Numbered from the stretch's first letter, positions 32,940-46,131 are shown. The stretch: DNA of 64,000 nt from Raphanus sativus (GCF_000801105.2 NC_079516.1:22915043-22979042), one strand, 5' to 3'. The notes: generated by a model not told the origin, from the sequence alone. Translations and numbers: made by a program.

Positions 32940-35900
32940 TCAAGCAAAGGGTTGTAGCTTAGTCACACTTGGCTCTATCACTCCATTTTCATCCTTTTTC
33001 TTAAGAAGGTTCTATGCAACCCAATATCCGGATTTGACCGTATATTGGCCATTCTTTGTGTAACTCCAGCAGAATGTGTCTCGTCGATATGTCGTACTTA
33101 TAGCCAAGCTCCTTATGAGAGCTATATCATCAGGATTGACATATTGTTCCAGCAGGCCATCATCCCATGTTTTAGATTCCTGGTTAATAAGATCACTAAC
33201 CCTCATATTTGGATTCATAATTGGTGCTACAGGTGTAGCTGGCCTAGCGGGTGTCATTGGGATCCATGGATCCTCCCACACTTTAACTTCATACCATACC
33301 CAGAATGTATCTTCTGTCTTATCTCCAGTAACAAAAGCTCCTTTGCCACAGAAATGCTACTCCACACATAGGAAGGACTGCTTACAGTATTTACTCGCAA
33401 AGGCGAGCACATTCTGTAGTATCTTCCTTTCAGAACTCTGGCCACCAGCGAATCAGGGTATTGTACTAGTCTCCATAATTGTTTTGCCAGTAATGCCAGA
33501 TTAAACTCGTGTATCATGCGAAATCCAATTCTACCATTTTCTCTTGGTAAACAGACTTTTTCCCATTTCGACCAATGTATTCCTCTTTTAGGAGGATTTG
33601 AGCTCCACCATAATTGGGCAATAGCGCTAGCAAGATTTTCACAAATCTCCAACGGGAGAAGGAAAGTAGACATCACATATGTCGGAAGAGCAAGTAAAAT
33701 GGATTTAATCAGCACCTCTTTTCTCCCTTTCGAAAGCCATCTTCCTGTCCAACCATTCACTCGACGCATCAGCTTGTCTTTAAGGAAAGCAAAAAGTTTG
33801 CACTTAGAGCCGCTAATATCTTCTGGGATACCCAAGTAAGTCTCCATCCCTCCTTCGTTTTGTATCCCAAGTGCATCTTTAATTTCCTGCCCGGTGGTTG
33901 CATTGATCCTCTTACCAAAGAGTAAAGAAGATTTATCAAAGTGGATGCATTGGCCTGATGCTTTGCCATATTTCCTGACTACTTTCATTACTTCTTCACA
34001 TTCACGGGGCTCCGCCTTACAGAAGAAAAGGCTATCATCAGCAGAGAGAAGGTGGGATACCGATGGACACGCGCGTGTGACGCGCATCTCCGTTATATAT
34101 CTTTCCTTGGTTCTCTGCGTGATTGAGAAGGCTAACGAGCGCTTCCGTGTATAGAATACAAATGAAAGGAGACAAAGGATCTCCTTGGCGTAGACCTCTC
34201 CCTGGAATAATATTTCCTCTCGGTTGGCCATTCATGAGGACTCTATATTGTACTGATGTAATGCATCTCATTATCCAGGTAATCCATGTTTCCGAAAATC
34301 TCATCTTTCTCATAACAGCTTCAATAAACGACCATTCCATCATGTCGTATGCTTTACTCATATCCGTCTTGATTGCCATTCTTTTATTGCGTCCACTTGG
34401 CTTAGTCCTAAGTGCATGAAACATCTCCTGCGCAATCATTATATTGTCCGAAATCTGTCTCCCCGCAACAAAGGCTGACTGGGTTTCAGAAATTAGACCT
34501 GGTAGCACTTTTTTTAGTCTCTGGCATAAGACCTTCGAGATAATCTTGTAACTTACGTTACATAAGCTGATGGGCCGAAATTATGCCATTTCATTAAGCT
34601 TCGTTGTCTTTGGGATGAGACAAATATTTGTTTCATTCAGTCCAGCTGGCATTGTCACCTCAGTAAGAAATTTATTAACCATAAGAGTTAAGTCTTCCTT
34701 TACTATGTCCCAGAACTTCTGGTAAAATAGCGCAGCCATCCCATCTGGTCCAGGTGCTTTTTCCGGATGCATTGCAAAGAGTGCTAACTTAACCTCCCAT
34801 TCAGTAATCGGAGCTGTTAAGCTTTCATTCATTGGCTCCGTGATTGTTGTAGGTACATCAGATAGTGCCTCTTCAATATCTTCTGGGTTAGAAGACTCAA
34901 AAATCTGTCTAAAATAGCTAGTAGCAATGGCTACTAGTCCTTCTTCATCTTGCACTATATTTCCATTTTCATCTAGGAGCTGCGTGATCTTGTTCCTTGC
35001 TCGTCTTTGCTTTGTTAAGGCATAGAAAAATTTTGTATTTCGATCACCTTCTCTTAGCCAAAACACTCGACTCTTCTGTTTCCAGAACATTTCTTTTGCC
35101 TTAAGAGCATCTGAAAGTTCTTTCAAAGCGGCTGCTATCTCTTCAGTTGTAGCATCATCATCTGCATACAATGCCTCCACCTTTTCTTTAAGCTCCTCAA
35201 CCAGTTTTGCCGAATTAATATTATGTTCTCTCCTCCACTCACTCAAGGCTTTTCTACAACTGGCAATATGTTCCATTATGGTCGCATTGGGGGGAAGATC
35301 AGGTGATTTCCACCCCTCTAAAATGACCTGCCGCAGTTCCTCATTATCTAACCATCTTTTATCGAACTTGAATTTTCTTGATCTTCTCGCTGGTTTTGTG
35401 AGTATGTCTGCAAGAATCGGACGATGATCTGATCCCCATAATCTCATATACTTGACCATAGAGTGGGGAAATTTCTCATGCCAGTCCGCATTTCCCACTG
35501 CTCTGTCAAGACGACATCGAACAGTTACTCTTCCTGCTCTCTTTCCCACCCATGATAGCATATTTCCAGTATATGGAAAGTCTAATATTCCACAATCACT
35601 TAGCATTTGTTTGAAAGGTAGAAAAGAGCTACCAGTGCGCTGCCTGCCCCCTTCTTTTTCATTGTGGGCAGTGATTTCATTAAAATCACCTATCATAAAC
35701 CAAGGTCCAGTTCTTGTTGTTGAGAAACGCGTAAGACGTTCCCAAACTTGATCTCTTCTTTCTAGTACATGATCTCCATAAAAAAACGTCATATAGACTT
35801 TTATTCCATCAATGATTGCCTCAATGTCAATCATTCTGTTATTTGAAAATAAAACATTAACTTGAAACTCATCCATAAAAAACAAAGTTAAACCTCCGCT

Positions 35901-36460
35901 GAGACCAAGTGGCTCAACGGTAAACAAATGATCAAATCCTAAGTCGGCCTGAATGTTTTGCAACAGCAGCCTCCTATTCTTCGTTTCAGAAAGGAACACG
36001 AGTCCTGGGCGATGCTTCTGACACATCTTCGTAAGGCGTCGAACTGTGAGGTCGCTCCCTATCCCTCGACAGTTCTAACTGATTGTCTTCATGGATGATT
36101 TGTGGAGGTGTTAGTGGACCCCTCCAAACCATCACCTTTGCGAGTTGTACTCCTCTTGTTACCACCCGTGTACTGTTTCCCCGAGTGTCCTACCTCCCTG
36201 GATGAGGTCTTATGTATTTTAGGAGAACCTCTACGGAGAAACTGAGCTTTCTTGTTCAGACTCAAAGGGATCCGAGACTTTCCTCCACTCCTATGAGACA
36301 ATGCTTTCGCCTTCCCGGAATCCTTTCTCGCGATCTGGACTGATGTTGTGGCACCTTTAGTTGTGTTTTCCTCCATCTCCATTAAGTCCTCACCAAGCAA
36401 ATCATCCTCATGTTCCACCATCATCATCTCATCGTCATGTATATCCCCATCATTATTAAA
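32940..36460 (-). pseudogene. LINE (L1-type) ORF1 tail and ORF2, disrupted
   Basis: Read from 36427 down, a basic Ser/Arg-rich segment (SHRSGGKSRIPLSLN) looks like an ORF1 C-terminus. ORF2 follows with an endonuclease domain (LSETK, MIGDFNEI near 35690, GSDHRPI near 35420), a coiled linker, then reverse transcriptase starting PEKAPGPDGM. A TAA at about 34578 interrupts NEMA and FRPISLCNVSYK. RT continues with QSAFVAGRQISDN, KTDMSKAYD, GRGLRQGDPLSPF. After a frame change near 34095 comes the catalytic ADDSLFF, then the thumb/connector to TVKSGYWVA near 33010 and NLLKKKDENG. The zinc and RNase H parts and the 3' tail are missing. No target duplication was found, so both ends seem lost. Confidence 0.9.
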
Positions 36461-36793
36461 CCTACAAAGAGTTTACATAATCATTTTTCATATAATTTAT
36501 ACTATTATACGGAAGGCGAAGAATGAGAGGAGACACCAGAATAGGTTTTGCACGGTGGAAATAGAACAAATAGTTTGGATCATTGACAAGACGGTGCACA
36601 ACAGAATCACTTCTCTTTGATACAACTCATAAATTGGCGGGCATGTTGCAAAGTTGGTTCGAAGTTACGGCTTTATTCATAGGAGAAAAAAAATCATTCT
36701 TTACAGCCTTGTAAATCTTCTTCTTTATGCATTTTTTAATCATATGTAATTTTCTTCGTATGATCAGTAAATTTCAGATTTCATTAAAAAAAA
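36461..36793. other. Short spacer, no gene recognised
   Basis: A 90-codon frame (36348-36620) is mostly the shadow of the LINE and has no recognisable domain. The rest is AT-rich. Confidence 0.4.
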
Positions 36794-37005
36794 TCAATAC
36801 TATTAAAACAGAAACATGACCTATTGATACAGGTGTGATCCAACTATTTTAATATAATTATTAAAATCTCTTATTAATCATTTTTTAAAAAATATATACA
36901 AACAAAAACACAAATATAACTAAAAATACAATATAAAAATTAAATTTTTTAAAAATGTAAAACAAAAAAATAAATCTTCCCTTTTAAGGATAGATTAAAA
37001 TCTAG
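36794..37005 (+). mobile_element. Short non-autonomous Helitron remnant
   Basis: Begins TCAATACTATTAAAACAGAA after an A and ends AAAATCTAG before a T, fitting the TC...CTAG rule and A|T insertion of Helitrons. The 3' hairpin is weak (CTTTTAAGGATAG region). It abuts a second Helitron-like unit. Confidence 0.65.
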
Positions 37006-37978
37006 TCAATACTATTAAAGTTGAAATATGCCCTATTAATAAAAGTTGTGTCCACTTTTTAAATTTCTAACTATACATACTTAATCTAACTGCTCTTATC
37101 TAACCGTCCGCTCCTACTATAACACTTAATCTAACCGTCCACTCTTATCTAATAATATAACACTAATTGACTTTCGTGTACATATATTTTGGTTAGTGGA
37201 CATATTTTTCGTTTGATTTACTACAATCGCTCTTTTTTTTAACAGCTATGATTATGAGTTTGTGTCCAACTATTATTTTATAGGTTCAGAGATGTGAGAA
37301 AAAAAAATATTCATAGATATAATTGGTTAAAGCATGGATTTTATAAAAATTATATTTTTTTTAAAAATATAAAAAATATTATATCCATCCTTTTAAGGAC
37401 GGATCATAAATTTGGTTTAACCATTTGAAAAAAAAATCGATTTACGATTGCGGGTTATGAGTATTTTATTTGGGGTGGGTGCGGGTTAGTAGATTTTGGA
37501 TTACGAGTACCCGCCGACCTGAAAAGTATTTAAAATAAAAAATAAAAAAATGTAAACACTTTTCTAAAACTATGGTAAATTAAAAAACAATTTAAATTTT
37601 TAAAAATATATAAATTTTATTATAAATATATTTTTATAATTTTATAATAATTAAGTAAATAATTATTTTTAAAAAATTTATAACCCGCGGATAACCGCAA
37701 AATTAAATGGGACAGTTGTCGGTACAAATTATTTGTTTGCGGGTTGTGCGGATCATATTTTTTGACCAAAAAAAAAACCTGCGGGTTGGCGGGTCGACCG
37801 ACAATATACTGAATCTACTTTTAAATTGCTATTATTTAATAGAATATATTTTGATTAAGATTTATACACAAATATAATTACAAAGAAAAATACAAATATA
37901 TCATAAAAACACAAATATGAGAATTAAATTAAAACAAAAGATATACATGTCCTTTAAAGAGCGGGTCAGAATCTAGTT
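37006..37978 (+). mobile_element. Second Helitron-like unit, abutting the first
   Basis: Begins TCAATACTATTAAAGTTGAA exactly where the first unit ends, and ends GGTCAGAATCTAG before TT. A GC-richer insert around 37430-37800 with GCGGGTT words looks like a decayed hAT-type piece nested inside. A third start-like word (TTATACTATTAAAGCAC) follows at 37979. No coding. Confidence 0.6.
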
Positions 37979-38520
37979 ATACTATTAAAGCACAAGCACA
38001 ATTTGAACATAATATTAACTTATTATGTGATATTATATTTTAAATTTTTGGATAACTTTCAATATAATATTTTTGTATAAAATCAACATCAAACTTTTTT
38101 TTTGTTCGAGTTTTAACAGTTCAGTTTAAATGTCTATAATTTATTTTGCTTGTATTGTACTACAAAAATAGATTTTAATCAGAAGTGTGTGATTTATTCT
38201 TTTGGTATAATTTAATACAAAATATATTTAAATTTTATATGCATATTTTATTAGTGTTGATATTCTAAATCAGATAACATATGCTTTCATTAGTGAAATG
38301 TAATCACACTATTGTCGGTATAATTAGGGGTGGAACGGACCGGATATCCGGAGTATTTTAGGATATTCGGATTAGGATCCGCCGGATCCGTAAAATTGCT
38401 ATGTGGATCCAGATTCAGACATATCGGATATCCTGACTAAAGTCTGAATACTCGCGGATACCCGGATCCAAACGTTTTTGTTTAAATAAAAAATTAAAAT
38501 TAAATTAAAAACTAGCTAAC
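37979..38520. repeat. AT-rich DNA and a hAT-like left end
   Basis: At about 38330 TAGGGGTGGAACGGACCGGA begins a stretch rich in CCGGAT words that resembles a hAT terminal region. No partner end was found; the element at 38521 follows it and may have disrupted it. Confidence 0.5.
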
Positions 38521-39442
38521 TAAGGGTGTTCAATCCGGATATCGGTTCGGTTTCGGTTTGGTTTTTTCGGTTTCTCGGTATTTTGGTTAGTAAAATATAA
38601 CTACCATTTTAAATCCATATTTACTTCGGTTTGATCGGTTTATGTACCGTCGGTTCTCGGTTTATTCGGTTTTATACCAAAAACATAATTATTTAGTTTG
38701 AGATCATATTATATGATTTTAGGAGTCATGTTGTCAACACAGTCATTTGTTAAAAAAATATTATATATTCAAATAAATATACAAAAAAATGCTTCTACCA
38801 TCAAATAAAACAATCAAATCTAGAATTAAATCAAAAATCCAAATTTCAAAAGAAAAAAAAAACAGAAGCATGACACAAAAGTTTATCCATTATTCCATAT
38901 TTAGTGTTCATCCAAATCATAGTCATGTTTCTTCGACTAAACATGAAATTTTTTTAGCTAATAGATAAGAAACAAATTATGAAGACTTTCCACTAATTGG
39001 TGTCCATCAAATTTATAAACTTCACTTCAATTTAGTCAATGCTAAAATAAAGCAAAAAGATTCAAAAACAGACTAAAAAAATAAGAAGCCTCGGTTGCGA
39101 TGAATTGTTATTTAAATTGTAGTTCAAGTGTTTTATAAATTAGAGCTTCTTTATTACTATAAAGAAATATGGTAATAGTTATTAACAAAAAAAATGACTT
39201 ATATAACAAACATATTTTCATGTGTCTTTATAAAATAGATACATATTCACATGTTTATACTTTTATCGGTTTTGTTCGGTTTAATCGGTTATAAACCAAA
39301 CAATATCCAAATCATACGGTTTTTTACAAAATAATATCCATTCGGTTTATATGGTATATACCAAAACCAAACTATATTGTCTATTTCTGTTTGGTTTGGT
39401 TTGGTTCGTTGCGGTTCAGTTTTACCATATTGAACAGTCCTA
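38521..39442. mobile_element. hAT-like non-coding element
   Basis: Left end TAAGGGTGTTCAATCCGG; inward from the right TAGGACTGTTCAATATGG. Flanks TAGCTAAC and TAATTAAC agree at 6 of 8. Subterminal CGGTTTGGTTTT words are dense at both ends, with an AT-rich interior. Confidence 0.7.
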
Positions 39443-39530
39443 TAATTAACCATTTATTTAGTCTATTTAAAATTAATTTTAAAAATAAAATTAAAAATTA
39501 TTGAAATTTAATAAAACTAAAATTTTGCCA

Positions 39531-40354
39531 AAGAGCAGGTACTTGAAACGCTTCTGCACCTGCTCTTCCCATGCTCCTTTGCAATTGAAGTATGGAGCCT
39601 CGTCCCTTGGAAAGCGCCTTTTGCCTCGAGCACATGTCTTTCTTTCAAGGAAGAACTTACAGTGTCTCAAACTCGCATTGCTCTTCCTCCGGTATGAACC
39701 ACTTCTAACCTCTTCCCCTGGGTCGCTTGGTTCATCTGGATCTGCAGAAATCAGCTCATATTTGAGAAGAGATCCTCAATGCCGGACGATGTAGTACTCA
39801 AGGCGGTTAAGGCATGCAGAGAATGGGAATGTGTGCATCAGTTTCTTCCCCTTCCAGCCAAAATAAAATCACTGGAGCTTCCCCCACCGCTTCTTACGAT
39901 CGTGTGCTACACAGATGCCGCCTGGAAATCCGATCTACAGTCAGCGGGACTGGCTTGGATCTTTGTGGACCACAACGGTGTTGAGATAAACAAAGGATCC
40001 ATCTACCAAGAAAACGTCTCCTCTGCTCTGATGGCTGAAGCCCTTGCACTTTGTGGTGATCTCCTCCAAGCTTCTGCCCTCGAGTACACCAAAATCTAGC
40101 TTCACTCAGACTCACAAGTGCTGGTTACAGCAATCAACTTGAATTGACATCGATAGAACTCTTCGGAGTGCTAGCGGATATCGACTCGCTTATCTCTTCA
40201 GTTTTTTCTTTTGCTTCCGTCTCTTTCGTTTTTCGTCGGTTTAATGAGCCTGCTGACTCTTTGGCAAAAACCTCTCTTTGTATGAACTGTAACTTGGGCC
40301 TCTAGCCCATTTGAATTTCCTAACTTAAAATTTCAGTTGATAAAAAAAAGAGTT
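39531..40354 (+). pseudogene. LINE 3' fragment with RNase H domain
   Basis: Pieces of the frame read NLFPWVAWFIWICRNQLIFEK, then an RVT_3-type RNase H: IVCYTDAAWKSDLQSAGLAW, MAEALALCGDLLQA, HSDSQVLVTAINL and RRFNEPADSLAKTS. The catalytic Asp, Glu, Asp set can be followed. A TAG after EYTKI (near 40098) and frame changes near 39690 and 40140 break it. Sequence ends TCAGTTGATAAAAAAAAG, a short A-run typical of a LINE tail. Reverse transcriptase and endonuclease are absent, so it is a 5'-truncated copy. No target duplication was identified. Confidence 0.8.
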
Positions 40355-40413
40355 ATTTTATGTATAAACTATATATAGTATACATATATAAATATAATTA
40401 TATTTTGAATATT

Positions 40414-42364
40414 TTAAATATATAATAGGTTTGGTTCTTCAAACTCAGTATATTGATCATCCATTCGATTGTATGACACACTAATATGCTCGTGTGACAC
40501 ACCTTTCGTAAACTTAGGATACAGATCCTTCTTAGCTATCCAAACATGTCCATATCTTCTAGGTTCCACATAACAAAAGTTCATCCTCCAAGCTCGCTCA
40601 GTCTGGTTTCTCCTAGAATAACAGAAAGCAACAGTATGTCCGGTCTTACCACAAAAGAGACAGCCATTCATTCGCTTAGCAACAACTTTTCTGTCTTGTA
40701 TCTTTGTAACCACAGTCTTTGCTTGAGTTTCATCCTTTCGTTCAGCTGAAACAACTGGGATTGAGCGTTTTACAAACTTGATTCCTTCATTCTTGTCAAC
40801 CTCTTGTGAAGTCGTCCCTTTATAACCCAAACCCCAACTGATTTTTGGAGACTGCCCAATTGACAAGATATGATCCAGGCTTGCTGATCCAGTGTTCAAC
40901 ATTCTCACTTTCTTGTAGTTCTCAGCAAGTTGTCTTTCCAGAAGCTGACTCTTCTCAAGTTCTTAATTCAACAGTTGTTTCATCTGATGAAACTTTATTT
41001 CAGACTCCTGTTGAACTTGATTCTGCTTTGCAATAACTCTCTCAAGAGACTAAAGCTCGTCTTCATTATCATCCTCTCTCACCCTACACTTTGATTCACC
41101 CTTCGCATCAGTCCGTTCCATCTCTAGGGTGTTGACTTGATCTTTTAAGACAGCTTTATCCTTGATGAGCTGTAGGTTTTCGTGACTGAGTTCTGCAAAT
41201 TTACCAAAGAGAACCTTATACTCGGCTAGAAAATCTGTATCTATATCACTTTCTGTATCACTGTGTGACGCATCTGAATTGGTGTGTGACACACCCGACA
41301 TACGAATTTCACCCTTAGTGATGTCTTTTTCAGATCCTATATCTCCATGAAGAGACACGAAATTGAGAGCATCTTCTTTTCTCTCTGGTACTTTATCATT
41401 GCAACTTCTCTTCATCTTCATCTTTTTGGTGTTCACACAATCTGATTTTATGTGCCCATAACCATTACATCCATTACACTTGATTTCTTTTCTCTTGAAT
41501 GATGGACACTCTGTTTTGACATGCCCAATACCATGACAATTAAAACACACCACTGCCTGCCATTTATGTCTTTCTTCTTCTCTAGGCAGTCTGTCGCTGG
41601 ACATCTTATTCAAAAGATTCATGGTTTCTTCAAGTTTCTGAATCACCAAGTGAATAGATTCTTCAAGCTTCTTAGCTTTCTGGATGTCTTCATTAACTGT
41701 AATTTGAGAGTCTTGAGCAGGCTTTGAACACTTAGATTCCAATTCCATCTCCTCAGCCTTTAATATCCCTACTACCTCAGCAAACTTCAGTTCATCAGTG
41801 TTCATCCGTCAATGTTATCGCTGCTTTATGTGCTGCAAACTTAGTAGGCAAACATCGCAAAAACTTCTTCACCAATTTTGCATCTTCATATTTTTTACCT
41901 AAAACTTGTGCTTCATTGGCTATGGAGCTGAGCTTCGCACTGAAATCTCCGATCTTCTTATCATCCCTCATCCTTATGTCTTCAAACTGTGATGCAAGCA
42001 AGTCCAATCTTATCCTCCTAACATTCGCAGTACCCTCGAAAGCATTTTGTAGTATATCCCAAGCCTCTTTAGCTGATTCACATCCCTGAATAAGCTCAAA
42101 TTGCTTTGCATCTACAGAACTGAAGATTGTATCCAGTGCTTTTGCATTAAACCTTGAAAGTTTTTTCTCTGTTGCTGTCCACTTTGTCTTCAGTTTAGGT
42201 CTCTTCAAACCATCTTCTTGCATCACAAACGGTTCTTCCCATCCAGTTTGAACAACTGTCCATATATCTTCATCAGCTCCACGTAAGTTTGCTCTCATTT
42301 TTACTTTCCAATACCCATAGTTCATATCATTCAGCAGCAACATATTTTGTGCCAAAATCGCCAT
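40414..42364 (-). pseudogene. Copia-type gag gene, interrupted and 3'-truncated
   Basis: The start MAILAQNMLLLNDMNYGYWK at 42364 lies 57 bp behind a primer-binding site on the same strand. The gag core follows: AKEAWDILQNAFEGT, LASQFEDIRM and KKFLRCLPTKF. A frame change at about 41805 leads on to MNTDELKFAEVVGIL, CCHC knuckles (CFNCHGIGHVKTEC; CNGCNGYGHIKSDC), and a coiled-coil region with two in-frame stops (near 41040 and 40965). A later knuckle-like CLFCGKTGHTVAFC and a tail run to 40414. Protease, integrase and reverse transcriptase are not present, so the element is cut off on the left. Confidence 0.85.
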
Positions 42365-42421
42365 ATTCTCTTCTCAGGATCTCACCTTGGTTCGAAGATG
42401 TCTTCTTCGTTTAGGTGTCTT

Positions 42422-42433
42422 GCTCTGATACCA
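42422..42433 (-). other. Primer-binding site of the minus-strand copia fragment
   Basis: On the minus strand TGGTATCAGAGC, complementary to initiator Met tRNA. It lies directly inside the LTR at 42436-42995. Confidence 0.85.
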
Positions 42434-42435
42434 AT

Positions 42436-42995
42436 TGTAAGTTCGAGATACAGCGAGAACAGACAGCACAAAATAATTCCAAGAACAATTATCTCTTTAT
42501 TAAGAATCACTGAAACAATCTTTTACAAAGACTTGTCAAATCCGAATTACTCAACGCCACACACGACTTGACACGGATCAATTCTTAATCTACCCTTATG
42601 AGGAACCAACCCCTGTTGATTACCTCTACAAATCACTCACTGTCTGAAACCCCAAAACTGCTGCTATGTTTCTGTGAGAATTACAACGTCAAAAGCTCTA
42701 ACCCTAATTCTAGAAAAAACCACAATATATATTAAATAAATTTTTCTATTATCTAATATAATATTTCCTATATTTTAGCATCATCAAATCTTCCAATTTG
42801 TGATCTAATCACGCTCCTTTAATGCATATTTCGTCAACCAAGTATATAGAAATATTCCATATCATCACATCTTGATGTTTCCTTTTTATTCTTCGAAGCG
42901 TGTGTCACACACCATTCTGTGTATGTAACACAAGTACACGAACCAAAACTCCACAACTGCAACAGCTTTTCAAGTTCCAAATTCTTGAGCTTACA
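42436..42995 (-). repeat. LTR (5' LTR of the minus-strand copia fragment)
   Basis: Bounded by inverted TGTAAGTTCGAG at one end and CTTGAGCTTACA at the other, giving TG...CA termini. It adjoins the primer-binding site and gag gene. The partner LTR is not in the window. The right boundary rests on the terminal inverted word and is approximate. Confidence 0.72.
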
Positions 42996-44978
42996 TTAGC
43001 TTGGTAGATTAAGAAGACCGACGACGGCAATGTAAATATGTGGGAAAAAGATAACAGTGAAGCTCTAATTAAGTTTAACACAAAATGCAGTGTTTCAGTT
43101 ATTTATCTAACCAAACATGGAAAACACAATTCAGACCAAACTCCAAGGCCCAAGCCAATGCGACCAAACCAAACCAGAAATCACGCGGGACCCACATGCA
43201 TTAAACAAAGGGTGAATTTGTGTAATAGCCAAATTAAAAAAAAAATTAAGAATATGGCTATGATGTTGACATTATTAGATCTCCTAGTTTTTTCACCATT
43301 TTCTTCCGGTTTTGTCCATTTGTGAAGCAAGTTGATGGTAAGATTATTGTTATGGCGTTTATGATATCAACGTGTTGACTATAATGTCATTTTATAAATA
43401 GAATAGAACATGCTATAAATGACATAGTTCACATTAATAAAAATTATTTAAATATATTATACTATGTATGTTTACAATTAACAAATAGCATAAACGTAAC
43501 TTTTTTGACAGATAATTCAGCAATATATTACATGATTACTAACCTCTAAAAGAAAATATAAATCCTTAACCCAAATATCAACATATGCAAATAGAATAGT
43601 AACAAACGAAAGTATGTCAAAATGTAAACGTTCTATTACATAACACCAAAATAGTATAGAACACCAACTTCATCTCAACCTCTAAAATCTAGATACTAAA
43701 CCTTATCTCAATTCCATCCAAACTCTTAAACCCTAAACCTTAGATCCTAACCATATCCCTTCACCTTATAAATATTAAACCCTAAATTCTAATCACTAAA
43801 CCCTAGTCCAAATCTAAACCCTAATCCAAATGTAAATATTAATCTAAATGTAAATCCTAAATTCAAATATCAAAATATATTTCTAAATAATATAGAACAC
43901 TAAACCCTAAATTCTAACTAGTAAACCCTAAACATAAATATAAACATTAACTCAAATATAAACTTTAGACCCAAATATAATGGAACAATAATAAATAACA
44001 TATTACAAATGGTGAAACTTTGAAATGTTTATTCCTCACCTTATAAATACTAAACCCTAAATTTTAATCACTAAACCCTAATTCAAATGTAAACCCTAAA
44101 CTCAAATATTAAAATATATTTTTAAATAAAGTAGAACACTTTTTATTAACATACAAATAGAATAGAACAAAATAAAATAGTATAGGAACATGTGGTGAGA
44201 ATGGAAGAAAATGAGTGGTAACCGGTAATCGAAAAGAAGAAGGTCACTTAAATTTTTATTAACTGGATGATAGGGGTAATATAGTATATATTATAAGAAT
44301 AATGGATGTACTTTTTTTTTTGGTTAGATGCTAAATTATGATTTATTTTGTAGCCATCTCACCTAATTTCCCTTAAACAAAATCCGACGTATATGATGAT
44401 TGTAGCTGTTTATTTTCTGTAGAAAAAATAGAACAGCATTTAAAGCATTTTATTAGTTGCTTTAATAAAAAAAATAAAGCATGAACAAACAACAAATAAG
44501 GTTGCTGACGTAGTTAGGCTTTAACTTAAAAAATGAAACCATTTCCTAATTGGTTAAAATTAGTGATTAAAATAAATAAAAAATCCCCTTATTATTAATC
44601 CAGAAGTATTTTATAAATTTAACATTTAAAAAGTAAACTAATTTCGATGTTGCCATTATGCCTATGTGTCACCCTCACAATCCTCCTCAGCCATCATTTA
44701 AAATTATCCTTAATTTACTAGAGTAATTACATATAATGCAATTGATCATATTATGTTTGTTATATTCTCATTCCCAACATATTATTTGGCTCCTTCTTTA
44801 TATTATTTGACACATATGCATTGCAAACATGTTATATAAAATGAGTTGTCGAGTCCAAGGACACATATGCATTTCGAGTTTTTTATTACATTTTTCCTTT
44901 GCATCTGTACGGATCATATTTTTTTGTATGCTAATTATCACTTGCTTTGCTGATTTTGCTATCATATATGTGTACATA
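42996..44978. repeat. AT-rich region with ACCCTAAA-rich dispersed repeat
   Basis: Between about 43560 and 44150 the CACCTTATAAATACTAAACCC and TAAACCCTAAA phrases recur, the same family as 8222-8534 and 14515-14840. Edges GAATTTGTGTAATAGCC (43214) and TAGCCATCTCACCTAATTTC (44352) look like degenerate inverted ends of the carrier element. No genes seen. Confidence 0.55.
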
Positions 44979-45316
44979 ACTTATACATTCTTTTATATAT
45001 TCTTGAACTTATACATTCTTTTATATATATTTTTATTCTTACTGACATTCTTTATATATTCTTGAGCTTATACATTCTTTATATATTCTTGAACTTATAC
45101 ATTCTTTTATATATATTTTTTTATCCTTACTAACATTCTTTTATATATTTTTGAACTTATACATTCTTTATATATTCTTGAACTTATATATTCTTTTATA
45201 TATTTTTTATCCTTACTGATATTCTCTTATATATTCTTGAACTTATACATTAATTCTTTTATATATTCTTGAACTTATACATTTTTTTATATATTCTTGA
45301 ACTTATACATTCTTTG

Positions 45317-45320
<4 letters not shown>
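44979..45320. repeat. Higher-order AT-rich minisatellite
   Basis: A unit of about 27 bp, CTTATACATTCTTTATATAT plus TCTTGAA, repeats many times. Every second or third unit is expanded by a TTATCCTTACTGACATTC-like segment, so a longer composite period is also visible. An (AT)n run follows at 45321-45351. Confidence 0.8.
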
Positions 45321-45357
<37 letters not shown>

Positions 45358-45365
45358 CTTACTTG

Positions 45366-46041
45366 CAATATGAAATATGTAAAAAATGCATATATGTATA
45401 CATATACTTATACATTCTTTTATATATTCTTTTAATTATACATTCTTTATATATGTGTGCTCTTTTTTTTAACATTTCGAATTTCGAAAATAGGAACCAC
45501 ATATTCTTGGAATATGGGAAGCATATAAAATTAGGAACCCAAATTTATAGTGATTTGGGGTGATTGATATTATTTGAGCAAAATATCTATAATTTCGAGG
45601 ATAATTTTATCAATCTTGACCATGATATTTATTCATTTCCTAAATTATGAAAAGATGATCTACAATAAATATAAACTTGCTAAAATTTTGGTCAAGATAT
45701 GAAATATGAAATATCTAAAAAATGCATATATGTATACATCTACTTATACATTCTTTTATATATTCTTTTAATTATACATTTTTTATATATGTGTGCTCTT
45801 TTTCAACATTTCGAATTTCGAAAATAGGAACCACATACAACATTATTGCATGTTTTGGAATATGGGAAGCATATAAAATTAGGAACCAAATTTATAGTGA
45901 TTTGGGGGTGATTGATATTATTTGAGCAAAATATCTATAATTTTGAGGATAATTTTATCAATCTGACCATGATATTTATGCATTTCCTAAATTATGAAAA
46001 GATGATCTACAATAAATATAAACTTGCTAAAATTTTGGTCG
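45366..46041. repeat. Tandem duplication of a 335-bp segment
   Basis: Copies at about 45366-45700 and 45701-46041 share ATGAAATATGTAAAAAATGC, AACATTTCGAATTTCGAAAA and AATTATGAAAAGATGATCTA with small indels. The second copy has an extra CAACATTATTGCATGTTT. Non-coding. Confidence 0.85.
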
Positions 46042-46131
46042 TTAATAATGGAAATTGGACAAAGATATTAATTAGAATTTGTTGGATAACTGTGTTGCTC
46101 ACCAAAATTATGACTGTGTATGACACGTGTA

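Noticed and set aside
45321..45351. Long (AT)n tract as a functional site
   Set aside because: Simple dinucleotide repeat; similar runs occur at 20937, 31568, 32703 and 47030 without common context.
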